From NCBI GenBank assembly GCA_050305405.1, contig JBNLFG010000002.1:124001-188000 (forward strand): a DNA stretch of 64,000 bases. Reading direction: 5' to 3'. The notes beneath the pieces are model-generated. The model ran no database searches and was not told the origin of the DNA. It saw only the letters and a program-made list of their open reading frames with translations. A program made the position numbers and the translations under genes. This DNA comes from Desulfolinea sp050305405 (GTDB taxonomy: Bacteria > Chloroflexota > Anaerolineae > Anaerolineales > Villigracilaceae). Of this stretch, positions 1 through 8,274 are shown piece by piece (the first letter of the stretch is position 1; each line of letters starts with the position of its first letter).

Positions 1-1
1 C

Positions 2-154
2 CTATTCATCTTTATGCTGCTACTGCTCATCGTCAACATTTTGCTGACCTTTACCGACCAAGTCGGGTTTTGGGATTGGCTGACCGTGCTGATTGATTTT
101 GTTTTGGTCGGCATCCTGTTGGGGCGCTGGAAATTCTTTGTGGGCAGGGATTAA
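2..154 (+). CDS. C-terminal end of a membrane protein (partial)
   Basis: The window opens inside a reading frame that runs to a TAA at 152-154. The 50 visible residues hold two strongly hydrophobic stretches (LFIFMLLLLIVNILL and VLIDFVLVGILLG) separated by a short polar turn, and end in a basic, aromatic tail (GRWKFFVGRD). This is the pattern of the last transmembrane helices of an integral membrane protein. The 5' part lies outside the window, so the family cannot be named. It is followed by about 180 bases without a gene before gap. Confidence 0.6.
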   Translation, partial: LFIFMLLLLIVNILLTFTDQVGFWDWLTVLIDFVLVGILLGRWKFFVGRD

Positions 155-252
155 CGGATTTCGTTGTTTTTTGAAAGTTCTTATGAACTGGAAGCAAGTT
201 CAAATCAGGGGCGCTTCGGCTGTCTAATCCTTTTGCTTTATTTTAGAATCTA

Positions 253-280
253 TTGTATAAATTCTGAAGTGCGTTATAAT
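253..280 (+). promoter_or_regulatory. Probable promoter of the gap operon
   Basis: A TTGTAT (253-258) and a perfect TATAAT (275-280) are spaced by 16 bases, about 58 bases upstream of the gap start. This matches a sigma-70-type promoter. The region 155-252 holds no gene that I can support. Confidence 0.55.
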
Positions 281-338
281 AAACAGGTTTGAGTAAAATT
301 TCACAACCTTAAAATTCACCTATCTATTGGAGGTTCTA

Positions 339-1361
339 ATGACTACTAAAGTCGGTATTAATGGCTTCGGCCGCATCGGACGTCAGCTTCTCAAAATTAT
401 CCTGGAACGTTACCCGGATGAATTGGAAGTGGTCGGTATCAATGATCTTTGGGATACCGAAACCAACGCTCAACTTTTTAAATATGATTCCAGCTATGGC
501 AAATTTGACGGTGACGTTAAAGTTGTAGATGGCGATCTGGTTATCAACGGGAAAACCATCAAGGTTACCGCTGAACGTAACCCTGCTGATTTGCCCTGGG
601 GCGAACTTGGCGTTGAGATCGTTTTTGAAGGCACTGGCGTTTTCCGCAACCCTGAAAAGACCCCTGGTCCCCAATCGCATATTGAAGCAGGTGCCAAGAA
701 AGTTATCCTGACAGCCCCCGCCAAAGGCGGCGATGTTTTCACCGCTGTAATGGGCGTGAACGATGGCGATTACGACCCCGCCAAGCACCACATCGTTTCC
801 AACGCATCCTGCACCACCAACTGTCTGGCTCCCTTCACCAAAGTCATCAACGATAACTTCAAGATCGTTAAAGGCTTGATGACCACCATTCACTCTTACA
901 CTACCAGCCAGAATATTCTTGATCTCGCCGATAGCGATATGCGCCGCGCTCGTGCTGCTGCGTTGAACATTATCCCGACCTCGACTGGTGCGGCAAAAGC
1001 GATTGCGCTCGTGATCCCCGAACTCAAGGGAAAACTCGACGGTTACTCCCTGCGCGTGCCAACCCCGACCGTTTCCATCGTTGATGCTGTCTTTGAAGTC
1101 GAAAAAGACACCACTGTTGAAGAAGTCAAAGCCGCCCTCAAAGCCGCTGCTGATGGCCCGATGAAAGGTTTCCTCGGCTTCAGCGAAGAGCCGCTCGTCT
1201 CCATGGATTTCAAAGGTGACTCCCGCTCCTCCATTGTTGATGCCGACCTGGTCGCCGTGATGGAAGGCAACATGGTCAAAGTTGTCTCCTGGTACGATAA
1301 CGAATGGGGTTACGCCACCCGCCTGACGGACTTCGCAGCGAAAATTGCGAAAAGTCTCTAG
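339..1361 (+). CDS. gap: Glyceraldehyde-3-phosphate dehydrogenase
   Basis: Converts glyceraldehyde-3-phosphate, phosphate and NAD(P)+ to 1,3-bisphosphoglycerate in glycolysis/gluconeogenesis. The N-terminal Rossmann motif GINGFGRIGR (residues 6-15) and the catalytic cysteine motif NASCTTNCLAP (Cys about 158) are intact, followed by the usual 'HSYT' and 'RRAR' segments and the C-terminal WYDNEWGYATR. At 340 residues it has the family's normal length. The reading frame stays open to a TTG at 327, but ATG at 339 is the start because GGAGG (329-333) sits five bases before it. It is the first gene of a gap-pgk-kinase-tpiA cluster. Confidence 0.98.
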   Translation: MTTKVGINGFGRIGRQLLKIILERYPDELEVVGINDLWDTETNAQLFKYDSSYGKFDGDVKVVDGDLVINGKTIKVTAERNPADLPWGELGVEIVFEGTGVFRNPEKTPGPQSHIEAGAKKVILTAPAKGGDVFTAVMGVNDGDYDPAKHHIVSNASCTTNCLAPFTKVINDNFKIVKGLMTTIHSYTTSQNILDLADSDMRRARAAALNIIPTSTGAAKAIALVIPELKGKLDGYSLRVPTPTVSIVDAVFEVEKDTTVEEVKAALKAAADGPMKGFLGFSEEPLVSMDFKGDSRSSIVDADLVAVMEGNMVKVVSWYDNEWGYATRLTDFAAKIAKSL

Positions 1362-1368
1362 TGAAAAC

Positions 1369-1401
1369 AGACACCGAGTATTTTCAAAATACTCGGTGTC
1401 T
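1369..1401 (+). terminator. Perfect 16-bp hairpin between gap and pgk
   Basis: Arms 1369-1384 and 1386-1401 are perfect reverse complements around a single C. There is no T-tract after it, and pgk begins 18 bases later with its own ribosome site. It may therefore be an attenuator or mRNA-stabilising hairpin instead of a full terminator. Confidence 0.5.
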
Positions 1402-1419
1402 CTGTAATTGGAGTAAATT

Positions 1420-2595
1420 ATGTTCAATAAGAAAACCCTTCGCGATCTTGACGTGAAAGGCAAGAAAGTACTCGTGCGTGTGGATTTCAATGTCCCGATC
1501 AAGGATGGCAAAGTCGGTGACGACACTCGTATTCAAGCTGCGCTGCCAACGCTCAACTATCTTTTAGATCAAGGCGCTGCACTGATTTTGACCTCGCATC
1601 TCGGACGCCCGAAAGGCGAAGCCAAACCTGAATTTTCGCTGGCTCCCGTTGCCGAATATCTCGGCGGCCTTGTAGATGTACCCGTTAAATTTGCTGGCGA
1701 TTGCCTCGGTGACGTAGCGAAAGCCGCCGCTGCGGCTCTCCAGCCCGGCGAAATTCTCCTGCTGGAGAATACCCGTTTCCACAAAGGCGAGAAGAAGAAT
1801 GACCCTGCCATGGCGAAAGAACTCGCTTCCTTTGCGGATGTCTTTGTCAACGATGCTTTCGGTACCGCCCACCGCGCTCATGCTTCGAATGTTGGTGTGG
1901 CAGAACATCTTCCCGCCGCAGCAGGTTTCCTGCTCGAAAAAGAACTCAAATATCTCGGCGAGAGCATTGCGAATGCCGAACGTCCCTTTGTGGCGATTTT
2001 GGGCGGCGCAAAAGTGAGCGACAAGATCGGCGTCATCACCAATCTGCTCGAGAAAACCGACAAGATTCTGATCGGCGGCGGGATGGCGAACACCTTCTTC
2101 AAAGCCCAGGGTTACGAGATGGCCGATTCGCTCGTTGAAGCGGATGCGCTTGAGACTGCCAAAGAATTACTGCAAAATGCGGGAGACAAGTTACAACTGC
2201 CCGTCGACATGGTCATCGCTGACGAATTCGCCGAGCAAGCCCAAAGTAAGGTCGTTCCGGTTGGGGATGTCCCCGCAGGCTGGCGTGTATTGGATATTGG
2301 TCCTGCCACGGTTACGACCTATGCCGAGATCTTGAAATCCGCAAAGACGGTCGTCTGGAACGGTCCGATGGGCGTTTTCGAGTTCCCCGAATTTGCAAAA
2401 GGCACCTATGGCGTTGCTGAAGCGGTCGCAGCTGCGGATGCGGTTAGCATTATCGGCGGTGGTGACTCTGTCGCAGCCATTAAACAATCCGGCCTCGACG
2501 ATCAGGTCAGCCACATCTCGACCGGTGGCGGCGCCTCGCTCGAAATGCTCGAAGGCAAGGTTTTGCCCGGGTTGGCCGCATTGGCGGATAAGTAG
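1420..2595 (+). CDS. pgk: Phosphoglycerate kinase
   Basis: Transfers phosphate from 1,3-bisphosphoglycerate to ADP in glycolysis. The signature VRVDFNVP is near residues 20-27, followed by TSHLGRPKG, ENTRFHKGE, the hinge-region GGAKVSDKI, WNGPMGVFE and the nucleotide-binding GGGDSVAA near the C-terminus. The 391-residue length is normal. The start is ATG with an upstream GGAG (1410-1413). It lies 58 bases after gap, separated by a hairpin, and ends at a strong terminator, so it can be read with gap while the following kinase probably has its own promoter. Confidence 0.98.
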   Translation: MFNKKTLRDLDVKGKKVLVRVDFNVPIKDGKVGDDTRIQAALPTLNYLLDQGAALILTSHLGRPKGEAKPEFSLAPVAEYLGGLVDVPVKFAGDCLGDVAKAAAAALQPGEILLLENTRFHKGEKKNDPAMAKELASFADVFVNDAFGTAHRAHASNVGVAEHLPAAAGFLLEKELKYLGESIANAERPFVAILGGAKVSDKIGVITNLLEKTDKILIGGGMANTFFKAQGYEMADSLVEADALETAKELLQNAGDKLQLPVDMVIADEFAEQAQSKVVPVGDVPAGWRVLDIGPATVTTYAEILKSAKTVVWNGPMGVFEFPEFAKGTYGVAEAVAAADAVSIIGGGDSVAAIKQSGLDDQVSHISTGGGASLEMLEGKVLPGLAALADK

Positions 2596-2614
2596 TCCAT
2601 CTTTTTTCTAAGAC

Positions 2615-2656
2615 AAAGACTACAAAAGTCTATAAGACTTTTGTAGTCTTTTGCTT
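2615..2656 (+). terminator. Rho-independent terminator after pgk
   Basis: A 17-bp stem (2615-2631 pairing with 2635-2651) with a three-base loop is followed by TTTTGCTTT. It ends the gap-pgk transcript. Confidence 0.8.
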
Positions 2657-2711
2657 TATGAAGTGGGCTATAATTTGACGATTATAATAAGTCAGGTCAA
2701 AGGACAATTTT

Positions 2712-4472
2712 ATGACGTTTAATGATGGCGAAAATGTAGGCCCCTATCGGGTCATGGAACAGCTTGGGCGGGGCGGTATGGCAACGGTCTACAAGGCCTA
2801 TCATGCCAATCTCGACCGTCACGTCGCGCTCAAAGTGCTGCATCCCGCCTTTTTGGAAGATGTAGGTTTCCTCGCTCGTTTTCAGCGTGAAGCGCGCCTG
2901 GTCGCCAAATTGGAACACCCCAACATCGTGCCGATCTATGATTTTGCCGAGCATGCCGGCCAGCCTTACCTGGTGATGAAATTTGTCGAAGGCGAAACCC
3001 TCAAAGCCTATCTGCTTCGTGGACGTCTGAATGTGGAGCAAATTTGGGGCGTGGTAGATGCGGTCGGCGCAGGGTTAGGATACGCCCACAAACAGGGCAT
3101 CTTGCACCGCGACATCAAACCTTCCAACGTCATCGTCGCTACCGATGGGCAAATGTACCTTGCCGATTTTGGCTTGGCACGCATCGCTGAAATGGGCGAA
3201 TCCACCCTTTCCGGCGACATGATTATGGGCACGCCCCAATATATCTCACCTGAGCAAGCGATGGGCGTCAAAGACCTCGACGCACGTACTGACATCTACT
3301 CTTTCGCCGTCATGCTCTACGAGATGGTCGTTGGGCAAGTCCCCTTTAGCTCCGATACCCCCTTTTCCATTATTCACGATCATATTTATTCGCCGCTGCC
3401 ACTGCCGAAGAGCGTCAACCCTTCGATACCGGATGAAGTCGAGCGTGTACTGCTCAAAGCTCTCTCCAAAGACCGCGATGACCGCTATCAGAGCGTTCCC
3501 GAACTGGTCAAAGCCTTCAAGGATGCCTGGAAAGAAGCCGATGTCGATATGGCCGAAGTGACCATGACAGCCCCGATCCGCGATCTAAAAGCCGCGACCG
3601 CCCCTGTCCCGCCACCTGCTTCCGTATCCCCAACACTTGCCCCGTCCCAGGCAGATGCCGCTGCTCTTGCGCAGGCAGAGCCTGTTTCCAACGTCGAAGC
3701 GCCAAAACCAAAAAAGAAGAAACGCAAAGTTTTATTCTATGCCTTGGGTGCGATCGCCTTTTTTTGTGTTGGTCTGCTCGCAATTGGTGCTATTATAGAT
3801 TTCCGAAACAATCGGGGACTTCCTTTTGTCGACAACCCTGTAGAGAATCTCACTGTTGAAGAAGCCCGCGATTTTGCACAGAGCGAACCAAATAATCCCG
3901 ATGCCCAGTTGGAGCTTTCCCTCGCCCTGCTGGAGAAAAAACAATTCGAGCAAGCCTACCAGGCATTGCGCAGAGGTCTCGATCTAGCAGGCGATGATGT
4001 TGATTTCCATTACTCCGCAGGTTTTGCGATGATGGAAAAGGAATCCTGGCTTGGGGCGGCCGTTGTCTTTACACACGCGTTGAACAATACCCCGCCCGAC
4101 CGCATGGATGACCGCCTTATCTTTGAAGAGCTTTTCCGTGAAAGCATCTACAAAGCTGCAATGGCGCCAGAACTCTTTCAAGCGATTCCCAAAGATGAAA
4201 TTCTGCGCCAAGACGAACCCATGCTGCGTCTTGCAGAGACGCGTCAGACCTTCCATCACGGCAATCGTGAGGAAGCCTGGGGTATGCTCGAAGACTTGAA
4301 AACCTTTAAACCTGGCATGCAAGAAGCGCTGCTACTCGAAGCAGAAATGCTCATGCGTGACCGAAAAGCGCCCCAGGCGCGTTCTTTACTCGAATCGCTG
4401 CTCGACAATGAACTGACCGCTGAGTGGATTCGTGTCGAAGCAGAAAAATATCTTGAAGAAATGCCTAAATAG
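2712..4472 (+). CDS. Ser/Thr protein kinase (PknB type) with one TM helix and TPR-like C-terminus
   Basis: Eukaryote-like (Hanks) kinase. Visible elements: glycine loop LGRGGMATVYKA (about 18-29), ATP lysine in VALKVL (K41), catalytic loop HRDIKPSN (D134), metal-binding DFG (D152) and an APE-like SPEQ segment. A Pro/Ala linker and a basic KPKKKKRK stretch lead to one membrane helix (about 340-362). The remaining residues are helical and TPR-like (DAQLELSLALLEKKQFEQAY), presumably outside the cell. The kinase domain faces the cytoplasm. A weak AAAGGA site precedes the ATG. Its stop codon overlaps the ribosome site of tpiA, so the two are translationally close. Placement between pgk and tpiA is suggestive of metabolic control, but the substrate is unknown. 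Confidence 0.93.
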   Translation: MTFNDGENVGPYRVMEQLGRGGMATVYKAYHANLDRHVALKVLHPAFLEDVGFLARFQREARLVAKLEHPNIVPIYDFAEHAGQPYLVMKFVEGETLKAYLLRGRLNVEQIWGVVDAVGAGLGYAHKQGILHRDIKPSNVIVATDGQMYLADFGLARIAEMGESTLSGDMIMGTPQYISPEQAMGVKDLDARTDIYSFAVMLYEMVVGQVPFSSDTPFSIIHDHIYSPLPLPKSVNPSIPDEVERVLLKALSKDRDDRYQSVPELVKAFKDAWKEADVDMAEVTMTAPIRDLKAATAPVPPPASVSPTLAPSQADAAALAQAEPVSNVEAPKPKKKKRKVLFYALGAIAFFCVGLLAIGAIIDFRNNRGLPFVDNPVENLTVEEARDFAQSEPNNPDAQLELSLALLEKKQFEQAYQALRRGLDLAGDDVDFHYSAGFAMMEKESWLGAAVVFTHALNNTPPDRMDDRLIFEELFRESIYKAAMAPELFQAIPKDEILRQDEPMLRLAETRQTFHHGNREEAWGMLEDLKTFKPGMQEALLLEAEMLMRDRKAPQARSLLESLLDNELTAEWIRVEAEKYLEEMPK

Positions 4473-4482
4473 GAGAAATTAT

Positions 4483-5229
4483 ATGCGTACCCCCATTGTT
4501 GCTGGAAACTGGAAAATGAATAATACCGTCGCCGACGCGCGCGAACTGGTCTCTGAACTGGTCCCGTTGGTCAAAGATATGACCGATGTCAAAGTTGTAC
4601 TATGCCCGCCTGCCGTAGCCCTTCTGCCCGTAAGTGCCTTGTTGGCCGGAACCGAGATCGGCCTTGGTGCCCAAAATATGCACTGGGAAGCCAGCGGAGC
4701 ATACACCGGGGAGCTTGCTCCCGCTATGGTGGCAGAGTTCGGGCAGTATGTTATTCTCGGCCACTCCGAGCGCCGCACCTACTTTGGCGAGACCGATGAA
4801 ACCGTCAATAAAAAAATCCATGCCGCGCAGGCGAATGGGTTGATCCCCATTGTCTGTGTAGGGGAAACACTCGAGGAAAACGAAGCAGGCCAAACGTCGG
4901 CGGTTGTTTCGCGCCAAATCAAAGCTGGTTTGAAAGATGTTAGCGCCGATCTGGTCATCGCCTACGAACCGATCTGGGCAATTGGCACCGGGCGTGCCGC
5001 CACCGCCGAATTGGCGAACGATACGATCAAAGCGCTGCGTGTTGTCTTGGCAGAAATCTTTGGCGCAGAAGCTGCTGAGGGTATCCGCATCCTGTATGGC
5101 GGTTCCGTGAAAGGCCATAATGCGGCTGAATACTTCTCTCAGAGCGATATTGACGGTGCGCTGGTGGGCGGTGCTTCGCTCAAGGCTGCTGAATTTGCTG
5201 CGATTGCGGCTGCTGCGCAGAACGACTAA
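4483..5229 (+). CDS. tpiA: Triosephosphate isomerase
   Basis: Interconverts dihydroxyacetone phosphate and glyceraldehyde-3-phosphate. NWKMN (K11), the electrophile His in GHSERR (H94), the catalytic Glu in YEPIWAIGTG (E162) and the phosphate loop YGGSV / GALVGGASL are all present. It has 248 residues, as expected. The frame opens upstream inside the kinase gene, but ATG 4483 is chosen because AGGAGA (4471-4476), which overlaps the kinase stop codon, is correctly spaced and the protein then begins with the conserved RTPIVAGNWKMN. Confidence 0.98.
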   Translation: MRTPIVAGNWKMNNTVADARELVSELVPLVKDMTDVKVVLCPPAVALLPVSALLAGTEIGLGAQNMHWEASGAYTGELAPAMVAEFGQYVILGHSERRTYFGETDETVNKKIHAAQANGLIPIVCVGETLEENEAGQTSAVVSRQIKAGLKDVSADLVIAYEPIWAIGTGRAATAELANDTIKALRVVLAEIFGAEAAEGIRILYGGSVKGHNAAEYFSQSDIDGALVGGASLKAAEFAAIAAAAQND

Positions 5230-5241
5230 CCTGCTAAAAAT

Positions 5242-6003
5242 TTGAACCTTCGCTCTCTGGATGGCTTGATCTGGCTCGTGTTGATGCTGCTTCCGTTGAT
5301 TTTTTTGCAACGGAAGTTTCATCGCGAGATTCAAGCCATCTTTTTGATTCTGACGCGGCGTGCCAATGTCACGATGGTGATTTTTTCGTTAATCTTTTTT
5401 CCGGGCGTTTTTCTGCATGAGCTGAGTCATTATCTGGTGGCGAAACTGCTCTTTGTCCCCACAGGTGGCTTCTCACTTATCCCGCAAAGTATGCCGAATG
5501 GCACCTTGCGGCTCGGCTACGTGGAAGTCTCGAAAACCGATATTTTGCGCGACTCCATTATCGGGATGGCGCCCCTCATCGCGGGCGGACTTTTTATTTC
5601 ATATGCAGCAGTTTACCCGCTGAATTTGTTGCCTTTATGGGATGCCCTACGTCAAGCGGATTTCACCCTCTTTTGGACAGGTTTCTTTAACTTGCCAAAT
5701 TTGCCCGATTTTTTCCTTTGGCTTTATCTCACTTTTGCAGTTAGCAGCACGATGCTGCCCTCCGAATCGGATCGGAATGCCTGGCTGCCCCTGGGAGGGC
5801 TGATCGCCTTTTTACTTGTTGGTGCAGTTTTGGCAGGCGCCGGTGTTTGGCTGCTCGAAAATCTCGCTCCGCCGCTAAATACTTTTTTCCGCTCAGTGGC
5901 GGCAATCTTCGGCTTGAGCGCTGGCGTGCATGGACTATTAATTTTGCCACTTTTGCTCATTCACAAAGGGCTGGCTCGCGTGACGGGTGTGGATATTCAA
6001 TAA
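5242..6003 (+). CDS. Membrane protein with intramembrane-type HExxH motif
   Basis: A 253-residue protein with about six hydrophobic segments. The segment FLHELSHYLVAKLL (near 54-68) carries HExxH within a hydrophobic helix, as in site-2-protease-like (M50/DUF3267-like) metalloproteins. I cannot see a convincing second metal ligand motif (NPDG-like), so protease activity is an inference. The start is uncertain: TTG 5242 gives the longest form, with GTG 5278 and ATG 5284 in frame. It begins only 12 bases after tpiA and ends at a strong terminator, so it is probably the last gene of that transcript. Confidence 0.75.
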   Translation: MNLRSLDGLIWLVLMLLPLIFLQRKFHREIQAIFLILTRRANVTMVIFSLIFFPGVFLHELSHYLVAKLLFVPTGGFSLIPQSMPNGTLRLGYVEVSKTDILRDSIIGMAPLIAGGLFISYAAVYPLNLLPLWDALRQADFTLFWTGFFNLPNLPDFFLWLYLTFAVSSTMLPSESDRNAWLPLGGLIAFLLVGAVLAGAGVWLLENLAPPLNTFFRSVAAIFGLSAGVHGLLILPLLLIHKGLARVTGVDIQ

Positions 6004-6004
6004 G

Positions 6005-6036
6005 AAAAGAGCGAGTTAAAACACTCGCTCTTTTCC
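6005..6036 (+). terminator. Rho-independent terminator after the tpiA-membrane protein unit
   Basis: A 12-bp stem (6005-6016 with 6023-6034) ends in a T-run. A-tracts at the opposite edge mean it could also act leftward. Confidence 0.75.
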
Positions 6037-6115
6037 TGTTTTATGAGCTACTTGGATTGTCTAACTCTGGTTTATACCGCTCATTTCTTTATAATCCTCC
6101 AAATAGGGACATTAA

Positions 6116-6691
6116 TTATGGTCCAGTCCCTAAAATTTTCAAGCTGTATAGATTGTCGGCTTCCTTAACTCCTGTAAAGAGAAACTTATTTCTTATCCAG
6201 GCCTGATCTGTTACAGTGCCATTGCCTGCAACCCAGCTTGAGAACATAAACACACTTGGCTTTACAGAAAAAGAAATAGTAGCAATAAAATCTACATCTT
6301 CCTCTGCCCTTAAAGCTGAAAAACTGTTCGGTGTTTCGACTTTGAGTAATTCATATTCACTAAGCCTATGTTGCGCATCTGCATCTTGAGTTTTGAAATG
6401 ATCTAACCATTGTGTGAATAAGATTTTGGCAATTTCCTCTTGTGTATAGTCCTCAACCTCCTTGCTGGATATGGTAGCGGTAAACTCTGGTGTCCATCCA
6501 TTTTTGGCAGGGATAGGTGTTGGAAGAGGGGACGGGGTTGTAGTTTGTGTAACTTGGATCACCCCAGAATCTGTGTCTACCGCCGTAGGTGGCTGGTACG
6601 CATCTGGACGATCCTTACATGCTGTAATAAATATCCCCAATAAGAATAGGAAGATTATTCTCTGAGATTTACGAAAAGTTATTTTTCTCAT
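6116..6691 (-). CDS. Lipoprotein of unknown function
   Basis: 191 residues. The N-terminus has a basic start, a hydrophobic core and a lipobox (LGIFITAC), so it should be exported and lipidated. A Thr/Pro-rich linker (TQTTTPSPLPTPIPAK) follows, then a compact domain of about 120 residues with no motif I recognise. Codon use is AT-rich compared with flanking genes. It starts immediately after the stop codon of the zinc-ribbon gene upstream (no spacer), so the two are co-transcribed and probably translationally coupled. Confidence 0.75.
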   Translation of the reverse strand: MRKITFRKSQRIIFLFLLGIFITACKDRPDAYQPPTAVDTDSGVIQVTQTTTPSPLPTPIPAKNGWTPEFTATISSKEVEDYTQEEIAKILFTQWLDHFKTQDADAQHRLSEYELLKVETPNSFSALRAEEDVDFIATISFSVKPSVFMFSSWVAGNGTVTDQAWIRNKFLFTGVKEADNLYSLKILGTGP

Positions 6692-7411
6692 CTAACTCAC
6701 CTTATTATCTCGTTCCCAGCGTTTGATTGCGTTCTCAATTAGCAACTTGCGCGTTGCCTTGGGAGTGAATTTGCGTTCATGTTCGATCAAGCGTTCGGCA
6801 ACTTCATGGTCATGTCCGATTTTGACGAGTAAATCCTGATAGCGTTTTTGGCTTTCTACCACCGGGGCGAAGAGATCGTCGATCATCATTTGGCGCAGCA
6901 TTTTATCGGCAACCCTGATGCCTATGAAGCAGGCAGCGCCGGTTATCAGCAGGCTGAGTATTGAAAACATCTGCCAAAGGAAGGCACTCCCGCCCTCCGT
7001 CAGAAAGACGATGGCGCCGAGCAGAACACTGAAGAGAATAAGGCTGCTATTCCCGAAACTGCTCTTTTGCTGGCTGATACGCTGATAGAGAAATCCGCCC
7101 GAAAACGCGCCAGCAGAGAGTGTGCCTGTTGCGAGTAGAACAATAAAAGTGATCGTAGGCGCTTCGGTCAGTGATGCGCGGATCGGAATATACAACAACA
7201 GTCCGATAAACGCCGTGATGAACCAGCCTGCCAAAATAGCCAAGGGCAGGCGCAGCGCACTTTCAACGTTATTGAGCGCGCTGCTTTGTGGGCTGCGCAC
7301 CTCTTCAGGTTCGTAGATGCTGACGCCACAATGCGGACAGCGTGTTTCTTCAATATGAAAGATGCCGCCACAGCGGGCGCATTCAATTTCGTTGTGATTT
7401 TCTTCTGTCAT
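6692..7411 (-). CDS. Zinc-ribbon membrane protein of unknown function
   Basis: 239 residues. The N-terminus holds a zinc ribbon (CARCGG ... CPHCGV, four Cys at about 11-30). At least four hydrophobic helices follow in the middle, and the C-terminus is soluble, charged and helical (RLIEHERKFTPKATRK). This arrangement is common for small bacterial membrane proteins of unknown role. It lies directly upstream of the lipoprotein gene with a zero-base junction. Confidence 0.75.
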   Translation of the reverse strand: MTEENHNEIECARCGGIFHIEETRCPHCGVSIYEPEEVRSPQSSALNNVESALRLPLAILAGWFITAFIGLLLYIPIRASLTEAPTITFIVLLATGTLSAGAFSGGFLYQRISQQKSSFGNSSLILFSVLLGAIVFLTEGGSAFLWQMFSILSLLITGAACFIGIRVADKMLRQMMIDDLFAPVVESQKRYQDLLVKIGHDHEVAERLIEHERKFTPKATRKLLIENAIKRWERDNKVS

Positions 7412-7424
7412 TTTTTGAAATTAG

Positions 7425-7515
7425 AGATAATGATTTTGCGAGTGAAGCGAAGCAATCTCATGTACTGTGAGACTGGTTCGTTGCCGCGAGCGGCTCCTCG
7501 CAGAATCATCACTTA
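7425..7515. repeat. Imperfect palindromic intergenic repeat of the 'AGCAATCTCA' type
   Basis: Between two leftward genes lies a GC-rich stretch with short inverted segments (GAAGCGAAGCAATCTCA ... GCGAGCGGCTCCTCGC). A related AGATTGCTTCGTCGAGC sequence occurs at 41801-41835, on the opposite strand. It looks like a dispersed repeat; only two copies are visible here. Confidence 0.3.
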
Positions 7516-7520
7516 TATGT

Positions 7521-8147
7521 TTACGCCGTGCCAAACTGACGATCACCGGCATCGCCCAGGCCGGGGACGATGTAGCCGATCTCGTTCAGACGGTCGTCGA
7601 TGGCGGCGAGGTGGATCGGGACATCGGGATGCGCTTTTTGCATCACATCCAGTCCTTCGGGGGAGGCGATCATCGCCACGAACTTGATCCGGCTGACGCC
7701 CCAACGTTTGACCACGTCTACAGTAGCAACTGCCGAACCACCGGTAGCAAGCATCGGGTCAAGGATGAGACAAACCGAAACTGTGGGCTCGATGGGCAGC
7801 TTGTTGTAATACTCCACGGGCTGCAAGGTTTCCTCATCCCGATATAAGCCAATATGCCAAACCTCGGCCGAGGGCATTAATCCCCAAACACCTTCTACCA
7901 TCCCCAAACCGGCACGCAGGATCGGCACCAGACCAATCTTTTCTTTTAGTTCGGCGCCATTTGTGGTGGCAAGCGGCGTTTCGACTTCGCGCGGGGTCAC
8001 AAGCAGATCGGCGGTCGCTTCGTAGGCCAGCAGAGCCGAAATCTCGCGTACCAACTCGCGGAATTTCTTCGGCTGCGTGTTTTTATCGCGCAGGCGGGTC
8101 AGTTTGTGGGCAACAAGCGGATGATTGGAAGGGTATATATTTGACAT
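7521..8147 (-). CDS. upp: Uracil phosphoribosyltransferase
   Basis: Salvages uracil with PRPP to UMP. The 208-residue protein shows the family order: N-terminal HPLVAHKLTRLRD, the ETPLATT segment, IVP/VPILRAGLGMVEG, the PRPP-binding LILDPMLATGGSA, and the C-terminal uracil-binding YIVPGLGDAGDRQFGT. ATG is preceded on the coding strand by AAGGAG at ideal spacing. A TATAAT-like box lies at 8174-8179 on the minus strand, about 26 bases upstream of the start, so it probably has its own promoter. Confidence 0.97.
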   Translation of the reverse strand: MSNIYPSNHPLVAHKLTRLRDKNTQPKKFRELVREISALLAYEATADLLVTPREVETPLATTNGAELKEKIGLVPILRAGLGMVEGVWGLMPSAEVWHIGLYRDEETLQPVEYYNKLPIEPTVSVCLILDPMLATGGSAVATVDVVKRWGVSRIKFVAMIASPEGLDVMQKAHPDVPIHLAAIDDRLNEIGYIVPGLGDAGDRQFGTA

Positions 8148-8274
8148 TTTTTCTCCTTGAAGTGGTTCTCTAGATTATAGCGGAGATTAAGGAAGATATG
8201 ACTTTTTATCTCTTGACCCTTATCCAGATTAATTGTACATTTGTTTCGAATTCACATTATCAAAGGGATGAATG

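Noticed and set aside
336..1526. Long open frame on the minus strand opposite gap and pgk (396 codons)
   Set aside because: It is antisense to two well-supported glycolytic genes, its codons lack any recognisable domain and the frame is a by-product of GC-biased coding on the other strand.
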